Of a DNA stretch of 64,000 nucleotides, positions 45,091 through 53,645 are shown piece after piece. A program made the position numbers and the translations under genes. Source of the stretch: Sphingomonas sp. (GTDB lineage: Bacteria; Pseudomonadota; Alphaproteobacteria; Sphingomonadales; Sphingomonadaceae). Positions within the stretch are counted from its first letter, which is position 1. Every line of letters begins with the position of its first letter. A model generated the notes under the pieces. The model did no database searches and had not been told where the DNA came from. It was given only the letters and a program-made list of their open reading frames with translations. The stretch is from NCBI GenBank assembly GCA_025936675.1, contig JAICSX010000003.1:1-64000 (forward strand), read 5' to 3'.

Positions 45091-47538
45091 TCATTCAGGA
45101 AGCTTGACCTGCCCAGCGACAGAGAAATTTCCGCTCACCGTCGGTAGCCCCGAGCCGGGCTGCCCTCCGCCGAGCGAGACGCTGAACTTGCCGGCGGGGA
45201 CGATGATGTCGCCATCGTCGGTCACCATGCTGAGGTCGCGAGGCGACAGGTCGAAGGCGACAGTTTCGCTTGCGCCCGACGTAAGATGCACTCGCTTGAA
45301 TCCGCGAAGGGCGCGAATCGGCGCACCGGAAACATTCGGGAAGCTGAGGTACAGCTGGACCACCTCGTCGCCGGCTAACTTGCCGCTGTTCGTCACCGTG
45401 ACCGATGCGTGCACGGGCGTTCCGGCCTTCACCGGCGTCGTCGGCAGCGCGAGACCGCTGTACTGGAACGACGTGTAGCTGAGGCCATAGCCGAACGGCC
45501 AAAGCGGCGTTCCGGTGAAGTAGCGGTAGGTGCGCGCCTTCATCCCGTAATCCTCGAAGCGCGGGAGCTGCTGGACGCCTTCATAGAAGGTCACTGGAAG
45601 CCGCCCCGCCGGATTGTTGAGTCCGCTCAGCGTGTTGGCGATCGCTTGCCCGCCTTCCTCGCCCGAATACCAGGATTCGAGGATCGCGTTGGCGTGCTCC
45701 TTCTCCCATGTCGCGGCGAGCGCGCTTCCGTTCATCAGCACGACGACCAGCGGTTTCCCCGCCGAAGCGACCGCGCGAACCAGCGCCTCCTCGGGGGCCG
45801 GGATGTCGAGAGTGGTGCGGTCACCGCCTTCGAAGCCGGGCTCGCTGACCGGCATTTCCTCGCCTTCGAGCGCACTGGTGATCCCGACTACCGCGACGAC
45901 CACGTCGGCATTCCTTGCGGCAATCACCGCGGCCGGGTCGGGCGTATCGCCGACGCGCTTCCAGAACAGGTGAGCTCCAGGCGGCGCGGTGATTTCCAGC
46001 TTGGCTGGCACGCCTTTCTCCAGCCGAACCCGGCCGACGCTGGTCCCGCCGTAGGTCTGTGCAATCATCTTCCCGCCGACGCTGATGCGCGCCGTGCCGT
46101 TCGCGTGCACGCCGATGCGGTATTCGCCACTCTCGGGCACAGCAAGATAACCCGCCTTGATCATCGCGGCCGGGAGTGGATCGCCGTCTAGCGACAGGAA
46201 CTGCGTCCCCGGCACATAAGTGATTTGCGCGCCCGGAAATTCCGTTTTCATACCGTCGAGAACCGAGACGATGTGCGTCGGAGTCCCATGGTAATTGCCG
46301 AGCAGGACTTCGGTCTGGTCGGCTAGCGGCCCGACCACCGCGATCCGCTTCGCGCCCTTCAGCGGAAGCACGCCGTCATTCTTTAGCAGCACCATCGATT
46401 CTTCGGCGAGCTTAAGCGCCAGCTGCCGATGCGCGGGGCTGTCGAGCTCGCTGGCGTCGAGATGCTCGTACGGCACCATCGACGGCGGATCGAACATGCC
46501 GAGCTTCATCCGCGCGGTGAACAGGCGGGTGAGCGCGGTGTCGACCGCCTTCTGCGGCAGATAGCCTTTCCGCATCGCGTCGAGCCACGGCTTGTAGTCA
46601 GCGTCGTCCTTCACATCGCCGAAGGTGATGCACTCATTGTCCATGCCGCGCTCGAGCGAGATCGCCGAGGCCTGCGGCTGGCTCGGGCGGTAGCGGTGCC
46701 CCTCGAAGATATCGTGAACCGCACCGCAATCCGAGACGACATAGCCGCCGAACTTCCAAGCGCCTCTCAGCGTGTGCTGCAGCAGGAACTGGTTGGCGCA
46801 GGCGGGCTCCCCGTTGATGGCGTTGTAGGCGCACATGACCGACCCGGCATGGCCCTCGGTCACCGCCGCGCGAAACGCGGGGAAATAAGTGTCCTCCATG
46901 TCGTGCTTGCTGACGTCGACGTCGGTGAAGTGGCGCGTCGGCTCCGGGCCGCTGTGGACGGCATAATGCTTCGGCGTGGAGATGGCGCGATAGTAATGCG
47001 GATCCGGTCCCTGCATCCCGGTCACGTAAGCAACCGCCATCCGGCCGGTGAGGAACGGATCCTCACCATAGGTTTCCTGCCCTCGGCCCCAGCGCGGATC
47101 GCGGAAGATATTGACGTTCGGCGCCCAGAAATCGAGGCCTTCGAACGTGCTGGAGTGGCCGGCGCGAACGAACTCATCATGCTTGATCCGGCCTTCGACC
47201 CCGATGTCTTCGGCCATTTGGTGGATGCCGGCTGTGTCGAAGGTCGCCGCCAGGCCGATCGGCTCGGGGAACTCGGTCGTGCCGTTCGATGCGACGCCGT
47301 GCAAAGCTTCGCTCCACCAGTCGTAAGCGGGGACTCCAAGCCGCGGGATCGCCCGCGAATGATTGACCAGCTGCGACGCCTTTTCCTCGAGCGTCATTTG
47401 GTGGACGAGATCGGCGGAGCGCGTTTGCGCCGGCAGTGCGGGATTGAGGTAAGCGGGCTTGCCGGCGACTTTCGCACTGCCCGAATGTGCGACCATTGCG
47501 ACGCAGATCACGGCAACGGCACATAGCAAAAAACGCAT
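45091..47538 (-). CDS. Exported GH3 beta-glycosidase with PA14 insert
   Basis: 815 aa with signal peptide (MRFLLCAVAVICVAMVAHSGSA). GH3 N-domain with WWSEALHGVAS, NIFRDPRWGRGQETYGEDP, KHYAVHSG, and the nucleophile Asp270 in VVSDCGAV. The C-domain follows (ESMVLLKNDGVLPL), with a PA14-type insertion (AMIKAGYLAVPESGEYRIGVHANG) and an FN3-like end. The DWWSEALHG and SDCGAV versions are typical of beta-xylosidase and related plant-polysaccharide enzymes. Full length for the family. Confidence 0.92.
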   Translation of the reverse strand: MRFLLCAVAVICVAMVAHSGSAKVAGKPAYLNPALPAQTRSADLVHQMTLEEKASQLVNHSRAIPRLGVPAYDWWSEALHGVASNGTTEFPEPIGLAATFDTAGIHQMAEDIGVEGRIKHDEFVRAGHSSTFEGLDFWAPNVNIFRDPRWGRGQETYGEDPFLTGRMAVAYVTGMQGPDPHYYRAISTPKHYAVHSGPEPTRHFTDVDVSKHDMEDTYFPAFRAAVTEGHAGSVMCAYNAINGEPACANQFLLQHTLRGAWKFGGYVVSDCGAVHDIFEGHRYRPSQPQASAISLERGMDNECITFGDVKDDADYKPWLDAMRKGYLPQKAVDTALTRLFTARMKLGMFDPPSMVPYEHLDASELDSPAHRQLALKLAEESMVLLKNDGVLPLKGAKRIAVVGPLADQTEVLLGNYHGTPTHIVSVLDGMKTEFPGAQITYVPGTQFLSLDGDPLPAAMIKAGYLAVPESGEYRIGVHANGTARISVGGKMIAQTYGGTSVGRVRLEKGVPAKLEITAPPGAHLFWKRVGDTPDPAAVIAARNADVVVAVVGITSALEGEEMPVSEPGFEGGDRTTLDIPAPEEALVRAVASAGKPLVVVLMNGSALAATWEKEHANAILESWYSGEEGGQAIANTLSGLNNPAGRLPVTFYEGVQQLPRFEDYGMKARTYRYFTGTPLWPFGYGLSYTSFQYSGLALPTTPVKAGTPVHASVTVTNSGKLAGDEVVQLYLSFPNVSGAPIRALRGFKRVHLTSGASETVAFDLSPRDLSMVTDDGDIIVPAGKFSVSLGGGQPGSGLPTVSGNFSVAGQVKLPE

Positions 47539-47649
47539 GCCCGACTCCCCTCAGAACATCGGCGACTGCATCGCGACTTTGGCGAACCTCCGCAATGCCC
47601 AGCGGATCGGAAGGGAACCGCGTGCTCAGCCCTCCCGTTGAGGCCGCGA

Positions 47650-48435
47650 ATGAACGTCGAGGTCAAGTCACGCCCAAAAGGCGCCCTCATCAAGCCGCCG
47701 CCCGCGGCCGAGGCCTTCTATTCCGAAGTTCTGAAGCTGATGGCCAAGTCGGAGATCCCGTTCCTCGTCTCCGGCACCTACGCGCTTGCGAGCTACACCG
47801 GCATCGACCGGCCCACCAAGGACGTCGACGTGTTCGCCAAGGCCGGCGACGCGCTGAAGCTTCTCCATTACTTCAAGGAGAACGAGTTCGACGTGGAGAT
47901 CGTCGATGAGCGCTGGCTCTATCGGATCACCCGTGGCGACTTGTTCGTCGACGTGATCACCAACATGCCGACGGTCACTACCCACGTCACCGACGAATGG
48001 TTCGTCGGGGCGCCCGATGCAGAGCTGTTCGGAGCGAAGGTGAAGTTGGTGCCGCCCACCCAATTCATCTGGTCCAAGATCTTCGTACAGGACCATCATC
48101 GCTACGACATGGCCGATGTCGCGCATATGATCCTGAAGAAGCACAAGGAAATCGACTGGAAGCAGCTGCTGAGCCACATGGAGCTCTATTGGGAAGTGCT
48201 GCTCATCGCACTTCTCAACTTCCGCTTCGTCTATCCAAGCGAGCGGCATTGCGTGCCGAGATGGCTGATGGAGGAGCTGCTCGAACGCTTGACCGACCAG
48301 GCCGACATGAAGGGCCCCGGCAAGAAAGTCTGCCGCGGCCGAATCTTCTCGCCGCGCGACTACGCAATCGACGTCGAAGATTGGGGCTTCTCCGAAGCCG
48401 TCGGCAATCTCGAAGAACAATATGCCTGCGACTGA
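47650..48435 (+). CDS. Nucleotidyltransferase-fold protein
   Basis: 261 aa from ATG 47650, with GAGG upstream; a TTG at 47638 is possible. The minimal nucleotidyltransferase fold is visible: PFLVSGTYALASYTGIDRPTKDVDVF, the G-S/T...DxD hallmark (KDVDVF), then RGDLFVDVITNMP with a third carboxylate. The 3' part has a helical block (LSHMELYWEVLLIALLNFRF) and CRGRIFSPRDYAI. Substrate unknown. It overlaps the following metallophosphoesterase gene by 14 bases, so the pair is one module. Confidence 0.78.
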   Translation: MNVEVKSRPKGALIKPPPAAEAFYSEVLKLMAKSEIPFLVSGTYALASYTGIDRPTKDVDVFAKAGDALKLLHYFKENEFDVEIVDERWLYRITRGDLFVDVITNMPTVTTHVTDEWFVGAPDAELFGAKVKLVPPTQFIWSKIFVQDHHRYDMADVAHMILKKHKEIDWKQLLSHMELYWEVLLIALLNFRFVYPSERHCVPRWLMEELLERLTDQADMKGPGKKVCRGRIFSPRDYAIDVEDWGFSEAVGNLEEQYACD

Positions 48436-49159
48436 AGCTGCCAACGGCAAGTTGCGGGTCGCGGCGATCGGCGACCTTCACGTGATGGAGGACAGCGTCG
48501 CCCCCTATCGCGAGCTGTTCACGGAAATCTCCAACGCCGCCGACGTCTTGGTGCTGTGCGGCGATCTCACGAACTTTGGCAAGACCAGCGAAGCGGAGAT
48601 CCTCGCCGACGACATTCGCTCGTGCAGCATCCCCGTGCTCGGCGTCCTCGGCAATCACGATTATGAATGCGGCCAGCCGGAGAAGGTTTGCGAGATCCTG
48701 ACCGCTGCCGGCATGAAGGTGCTCGACGAACAGGCTGTCGAGATCGACGGCGTCGGCTTTGCCGGGGTGAAAGGCTTCCTTGGCGGGTTCGGCAGGGGCG
48801 AACTGGCTCCGTTCGGGGAGCCGATCGTGAAGGCGTTCGTCGACGAGGTGATGAGCGAATCGCGCAAGCTCGAGAACCAACTGAGGACGCTGCGCACGGA
48901 CCGCAGCGTCGCGGTTCTCCATTATTCGCCGATCGAGGGCACGATTGAGGGGGAACCGCCGGCGATCTTCCAATATCTCGGCTCGCAGCGCCTGTGCGAG
49001 CCGATCGACCGCTTCGACCATGTGAAGGCGGTGGTTCACGGTCATGCGCACCACGGCACCTACGAAGGCCGCACGCCGCTCGGCCGGCCCGTCTACAATG
49101 TCGCGCAGTTCGTGCTGAAACCGTTGTTCGGCAAGCCCTACGTCGTGCTGGAAATCTAA
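48422..49159 (+). CDS. Calcineurin-like metallophosphoesterase
   Basis: 245 aa, ATG 48422. All family motifs: GDLHVMED (D,H), VLCGDLTNFG (GDxx), LGNHDYECG (GNHD/E), VLHYSPI (H) and GHAHHGTYEG (GHxH). It hydrolyses a phosphoester or phosphoanhydride with two metals. Overlaps the preceding nucleotidyltransferase-fold gene. The enzyme could remove a group that its partner adds; the real substrate is unknown. Stop shares CTAA with the convergent E2 gene. Confidence 0.9.
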   Translation: MPATEAANGKLRVAAIGDLHVMEDSVAPYRELFTEISNAADVLVLCGDLTNFGKTSEAEILADDIRSCSIPVLGVLGNHDYECGQPEKVCEILTAAGMKVLDEQAVEIDGVGFAGVKGFLGGFGRGELAPFGEPIVKAFVDEVMSESRKLENQLRTLRTDRSVAVLHYSPIEGTIEGEPPAIFQYLGSQRLCEPIDRFDHVKAVVHGHAHHGTYEGRTPLGRPVYNVAQFVLKPLFGKPYVVLEI

Positions 49160-50358
49160 GCCGGCGGCCAGCTTTCGAGAATTTCCACGAAGCGACTGAG
49201 CCAGGCGTTCGTCTGGTGGCCGTCCACGACTCTGTGGTCGATGGTTAGCGTCACATAGGCCATCGGATGAATGAGCATGGCGTCGCAGCCGTGCACCGTT
49301 CGCACGATCACCCGCTTTTGGAGCTTGCCGACGCCGAGGATCGCCGCCTGCCCCTGGTGAAGGATGATCGGTGCCGCGAGCAGTGACCCCGAAACGCCAT
49401 GGTTCGAGATGGTGAAGCTTCCGCCGGACACATCTGAGCGCTCGAGCTTGCCGTCGCGGGCGCGGCTTGTGAGGTCGTCCAGTTTCGCGCCAATCTGCTC
49501 AAGGCTGAGCGAGCCCGCGTCCTTCACGACTGGCACGACGAGGCCCTTCTCGCCGAGCGCGGTGCCGATGCCGATGTCGATCGTCGGCGAGATGGCGATC
49601 CGGTCCTTCTCCCAGCGGCCGTTGATTGCGGGCGCGACAGCCATCGCTTCGGCGGCGGCCTTGACGATGTATGCGGTGTAGCTGAGCTTCACCCCGCGTG
49701 CCGCCAATGCCGCCTTGTGCGCGGAGACAGCCGAGAAATCTGCTTCGAACACGGCGGTCACATGCGGCGCTTCGCTCACCGCGCGAACCATGTTCTCGGC
49801 GATCGTGAGCCGCATGCGGTCGTGCGGTATGTCATGCGACGCGAACTGCCGCGGCTGCGAGGTTGAAGGCTCGCCAACGCTGACGACGGTCGCCGATGCG
49901 ACGGCACGATCCACGTCCTCGCGGGTCACACGTCCGTTGCGGCCGCTCCCCTGAATGCGGCTTGGATCAATTCCGTTCTGCAGGCACGCGCGCCGGACGG
50001 AGGGGCTGAGGCGAGACTCTACGTGCCCCTGCGAACGCAGGGGCCCAGTCGGGCGGAGCGCTTCAGCACGAACATCGATTGCTCGCGCTAGATGCTCGGT
50101 CTGGGCTCCCGCCTTCGCAGGAGCACCATCGGTGCTGATCCTCGCCAGCAGCGCTCCAGGCACCGCCTCTGCGTCAGTATCCAGCACGATCTCCGCAAGC
50201 ACCCCCGCAGCGGGCGCGGGAACCTCCTGCGTCACCTTGTCGGTCTCGAGCTCGACCAGAGGGTCGTTCTCCGCCACCGCATCGCCGACCTGCTTGAGCC
50301 ACGCGCGGACGACGGCCTTGGTGCCCTCCTGCTCGTCAGGAACGCGGACTTCGATCAA
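49156..50358 (-). CDS. 2-oxoacid dehydrogenase E2 (dihydrolipoamide acyltransferase)
   Basis: 400 aa from TTG 50358, two bases after the E1 stop. Lipoyl domain with Lys41 in VELETDKVTQEVP; E3-binding domain ~115-152 (RLSPSVRRACLQNGIDPSRI, GSGRNGRVTREDVD); acyltransferase core with TIDHRVVDGHQTNAW carrying catalytic His and Asp. It passes an acyl group from E1 to CoA. Residues ~78-112 of the linker are encoded by an inverted pair of REP-like palindromes, in frame. E3 (lipoamide dehydrogenase) is not in the window. The E1 gene and the aminotransferase lie immediately upstream in one run. Confidence 0.92.
   Translation of the reverse strand: MIEVRVPDEQEGTKAVVRAWLKQVGDAVAENDPLVELETDKVTQEVPAPAAGVLAEIVLDTDAEAVPGALLARISTDGAPAKAGAQTEHLARAIDVRAEALRPTGPLRSQGHVESRLSPSVRRACLQNGIDPSRIQGSGRNGRVTREDVDRAVASATVVSVGEPSTSQPRQFASHDIPHDRMRLTIAENMVRAVSEAPHVTAVFEADFSAVSAHKAALAARGVKLSYTAYIVKAAAEAMAVAPAINGRWEKDRIAISPTIDIGIGTALGEKGLVVPVVKDAGSLSLEQIGAKLDDLTSRARDGKLERSDVSGGSFTISNHGVSGSLLAAPIILHQGQAAILGVGKLQKRVIVRTVHGCDAMLIHPMAYVTLTIDHRVVDGHQTNAWLSRFVEILESWPPA
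50023..50126. repeat. Inverted pair of REP-like palindromes inside the E2 coding sequence
   Basis: Copy A (50023-50048) begins GTGCCCCTGCGAACGCAGGG; copy B (50101-50126) begins CTGGGCTCCCGCCTTCGCAG and is its near reverse complement (about 22 of 26 bases). Each is also a hairpin by itself. They are 52 bases apart and lie in the linker region of E2 without breaking the frame. I recall this sequence type as a frequent intergenic palindrome in sphingomonads. Confidence 0.8.
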
Positions 50359-50360
50359 CT

Positions 50361-52418
50361 TTAGAACCCCACCAGCCGTTCGATCTCGGCGCGAATGCTT
50401 GCGGGCGACGGAAGCGCCCATTCCATCAGCCTGGGATGATGCGGGCTCGGGATATCGGGCATCGTCACGCGCGCCACCGGCGCATCGAGATCGAGGAAGG
50501 CTTCGTCCGCGACGACGGCGGCGATCTCCGCGCCGAAGCCCCCGGTACGCAAATCTTCATGGACGATCAGGCAGCGGCGCGTGTGGCGGACGCTTTCGAG
50601 CACCATCTCCTTGTCCCACGGCTGAAGCGTTCTGAGGTCGATCACGTCGGCACTGAAACCCTCAGCCGCGGATTCGCATCGCGGCACCATCGCGCCCCAG
50701 GTGACGATCGTGATCTTGTCGCCTTCGCGCGTCTTCTTGGCCCGCCCGAACGGCAGGACGTAGTCGTCGCCCGGCCACGGCCGTCGCGCCCAGCTGTCGT
50801 CGAGCATGGCGCGATGCTCGAAGAACAGCACCGGGTCGTTACCGCGGAGACTCCCGCGAAGCAGCCCGACCGCGTCGTCCGCGTTCGACGGCACCGCGAC
50901 CTTCCAGCCAGGATTGTGGACGAACTCGACCTCGTTGGTCATCGAATGCCACGGATCGCCGCACTTGAAGAAGCCGCCCGGCACACGAAGCACCATCGGC
51001 GCTGCGAAACGGTTGTTGGTGCGCCAGCGCATCGTCCCGCAATCGTGGATCTGCTCGGTCGCCGGCTCGGCATATTTGCGGAACTGGATCTCGGGCACGG
51101 GCATCAGCCCTGCGAGCGCCATCCCGACGGCGCGGCCGACGATGCCTTCCTCGTTGAGGCTCGTGTCGAACACGCGTTCCCGGCCGAACTTCTCCTGAAG
51201 GCCCAGCGTCACCGCATGGACTCCGCCCTTGGGCCCCACGTCCTCGCCGAACACGAGCACGCGCGGGTTGGACTCCAGCTCCTGGTCGAGCACGCGGCGG
51301 ATGGCCGTGACCATGTTGATCCGCTGCCCCTCGGGCGCGGCCTTATCCGTCGAAGGCGGCGGTTCGTAGCCGCTGTTCCACAGCCCGCCGACCTGCTGCA
51401 GCTCGCCTTCGTAGAAGACCTGGCTCGTGACCTGCTCTGGCGCCGCGACGCCGCGTACCTCGGCCTCCGCAACCGCGGCCTGCACCTGCCATTCGGTCTC
51501 CCGCTCCAGATCCGACCAGCTGTCGTCGCCGATCTGAAGCTTCGCGCAATGCGCCTTCAGCTTGGGCAGCGGATCGCGCGCCCATTCGGCTTCGACCTCG
51601 GCCTCACTTTTATACGCCTGCGTATCCTGCGCGCTGTGCCCTTCGAGCCGCGGGACGGTCAGCCGCAGGAGCGCTGGAGAGCGCTTAGTCCGAACATGCG
51701 CGACGGCCTCCCGAATCAGCCGCGACGCATCGACCGGATCGGTGCCGTCGCCGTTGAAGATCGTCAGCCCGGAAAAGCTCGCAAGGTTCGCCGCGATGTC
51801 CTTGCCCGGTGTTTGATATTCCGATGGGACCGAGATTCCGTAGCCATTGTCCTCAACGTACATGAGCAGCGGCAAAGATTGTGTCGTGGCAATAGTTAAC
51901 GCAGACCAAAATCCTCCTGTCGCGCAGCTCGCGTCGCCGCCGAGCACCAACGAGATCGCGTCACCGGGACCTTCGTCCAATACCTTTTGCTTGTAGGCGA
52001 TCGCCTGCGCCCAGCCCGCGGCCGGCGTGTACTGCGCGCCAACGCCGCCGCACATCGGAAGGGCGTGCGCACCGCCCGGATTGGGGTAGTTGAACACCAC
52101 GCCGATATCGCGGCCGTCCGAATAGCCGCCGGCGAGGCCCATCCCCGACCCGAGCGCATCGGCGAGCGGAACGCCGAGCGCCAGCAGCAGCGGCCGCGAG
52201 CGATAATAGCCGAAGACCCCGTCCCCGTCCCTCAGCTGCAGCCCGAGCATTACCTGCGCCATGTCGTGGCCGCGCGCGCTGAACTGGTACAGGACCTTCT
52301 TTTGCGGAACGAGCTCTTCTTCCTCGATCCGGTCCATTTCCCGGCTGGTGAGAACCAGCCGCGCGACCTCGCGCCAGTCCACGTCAGCCGACACCCGGCC
52401 GGGGTCGCGATCAGCCAT
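50361..52418 (-). CDS. Fused alpha-beta 2-oxoacid dehydrogenase E1
   Basis: 685 aa; E1 alpha (~1-345) and beta (~365-685) are joined in one chain. The TPP motif of the alpha part reads GDASCATGGF (161-170) with N191 in EDNGYGIS, so the usual GDG is GDA. The beta part has INMVTAIRRVLDQELESNP, GEDVGPKGG and FEHRAMLDDSWARRP. It is closest in layout to branched-chain/aryl 2-oxoacid dehydrogenases. It decarboxylates a 2-oxo acid and acylates E2. The aminotransferase gene ends eight bases upstream; the paa genes follow further upstream in the same run. Its substrate is not fixed; phenylpyruvate is the natural guess. Confidence 0.88.
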   Translation of the reverse strand: MADRDPGRVSADVDWREVARLVLTSREMDRIEEEELVPQKKVLYQFSARGHDMAQVMLGLQLRDGDGVFGYYRSRPLLLALGVPLADALGSGMGLAGGYSDGRDIGVVFNYPNPGGAHALPMCGGVGAQYTPAAGWAQAIAYKQKVLDEGPGDAISLVLGGDASCATGGFWSALTIATTQSLPLLMYVEDNGYGISVPSEYQTPGKDIAANLASFSGLTIFNGDGTDPVDASRLIREAVAHVRTKRSPALLRLTVPRLEGHSAQDTQAYKSEAEVEAEWARDPLPKLKAHCAKLQIGDDSWSDLERETEWQVQAAVAEAEVRGVAAPEQVTSQVFYEGELQQVGGLWNSGYEPPPSTDKAAPEGQRINMVTAIRRVLDQELESNPRVLVFGEDVGPKGGVHAVTLGLQEKFGRERVFDTSLNEEGIVGRAVGMALAGLMPVPEIQFRKYAEPATEQIHDCGTMRWRTNNRFAAPMVLRVPGGFFKCGDPWHSMTNEVEFVHNPGWKVAVPSNADDAVGLLRGSLRGNDPVLFFEHRAMLDDSWARRPWPGDDYVLPFGRAKKTREGDKITIVTWGAMVPRCESAAEGFSADVIDLRTLQPWDKEMVLESVRHTRRCLIVHEDLRTGGFGAEIAAVVADEAFLDLDAPVARVTMPDIPSPHHPRLMEWALPSPASIRAEIERLVGF

Positions 52419-52426
52419 GGCCGTCC

Positions 52427-53626
52427 CTAATTTCCCAGGGCGCCGACCACGGCGGCGATAAATCGGTCGATCTGCGCGTCACCCATGCCGACGACATTGA
52501 AGCGCCCGCTCTCCGCCATGTAGATCGCCTCGTCGGAGCGGAGCTTCAGCACCTGCTCCTTGCTTAGAGGCAGCATCGAGAACATGCCGTACTGCCGCCC
52601 GATATAAGCGATGCGAGGATCCGCGGCGGCGATCCGCTGGCGCACCGAGTTGATGCGGTCACGCATACCAGCAAGCTCGACCAGCCATCGCGCGTGAAGC
52701 TCTGGATCCTCAAGGATGATGTGAATAGAGGCGGCGCCATGGTCGGGCGGCATCGACCACATCTCGCGCGCGATCTGGTGAACATGTCCCATAGCGGTCT
52801 TCGTCGCGTCGGCTGACTTGGTCTTCACCCACAAGGAGCCGACGCGATCGCGGTAGCAGCTGAAATTCTTGTCGCAGCTCTGCGCGACGATCATCTCCTC
52901 GCACGCGTCGAGCATCAGCCGGACTCCGAACGCGTCCTCGTCGAGCCCGCGCCCGAAGCCCTGGTAGGCGATATCGATCAGCGGGATCAGCCCGCGGTCG
53001 CTGACCGCGCTCACGACCTCGCGCCACTGGTCTTCGCTCAGGTCCGCACCCGTCGGATTGTGGCAACAGCCGTGGAGCAATGCGATGTCGCCCGGCTCGC
53101 CCGACTTCAGCGCCGCGATCATGTCCTCGAAGCGGATGATCGCCTGGCCGCGCTCGTAATAGGCATATTCGACGCCTTCGAGGCCGACTGCGCGGACGAT
53201 CGGCGCATGGTTCGGCCAGCTCGGCGTGCCCAGGAATACGCGCGCGTCGGGGTTCGCAACAGCGAGCAGCTCGAATCCGAGCCGAAGCGCGCCGCATCCG
53301 CCCGGAGTCTGCAGGCCCGTAATCCGCTCGTCGCCGGCATGCTGCCCGAGGAGGATCGGCCGAAGCAGCTCGGCGAAGCGCTTGTCGCCCGAGCTTCCGA
53401 GATAGGCCTTCGTCTTCTGCGTATCCAGCAGGCGCTGCTCGGCTTCCTTCATCACCTTCAGGATCGGCGTATTGCCCGCGCCGTCACGGAACACCCCAAC
53501 GCCGACGTCGATCTTGTCGGACCTGGGGTCGGCATTCACCATCCCGATCAGCGCAATCAGCGAATCGTTGGTGACGGGCGGAAGGTCGGCGAGGCCTCTC
53601 GCCTTCTCATGCGTCTGCGTCAGCAT
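52427..53626 (-). CDS. Class I aminotransferase, aromatic/aspartate type
   Basis: 399 aa from ATG 53626; a TTG at 53668 inside paaE is possible. Fold type I PLP enzyme of the AspC/TyrB group: the PLP Lys253 sits in SCDKNFSCYRDRVG, with Arg261 two residues after; LLHGCCHNPTGADLS carries the Asn; IDIAYQGFGRG the Asp/Tyr. The usual SxSKNF is SCDKNF. Located after paaE and before E1, so it likely makes phenylpyruvate (or 4-hydroxyphenylpyruvate) for the dehydrogenase. Aspartate transamination is the alternative role. Confidence 0.88.
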   Translation of the reverse strand: MLTQTHEKARGLADLPPVTNDSLIALIGMVNADPRSDKIDVGVGVFRDGAGNTPILKVMKEAEQRLLDTQKTKAYLGSSGDKRFAELLRPILLGQHAGDERITGLQTPGGCGALRLGFELLAVANPDARVFLGTPSWPNHAPIVRAVGLEGVEYAYYERGQAIIRFEDMIAALKSGEPGDIALLHGCCHNPTGADLSEDQWREVVSAVSDRGLIPLIDIAYQGFGRGLDEDAFGVRLMLDACEEMIVAQSCDKNFSCYRDRVGSLWVKTKSADATKTAMGHVHQIAREMWSMPPDHGAASIHIILEDPELHARWLVELAGMRDRINSVRQRIAAADPRIAYIGRQYGMFSMLPLSKEQVLKLRSDEAIYMAESGRFNVVGMGDAQIDRFIAAVVGALGN

Positions 53627-53645
53627 GGCTGCGAGATTAGCCGAG

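Noticed and set aside
50436..51899. Plus-strand 487-codon open frame
   Set aside because: Shadow of the fused E1 gene; His/Arg/Asp-rich composition typical of antisense frames in GC-rich DNA.
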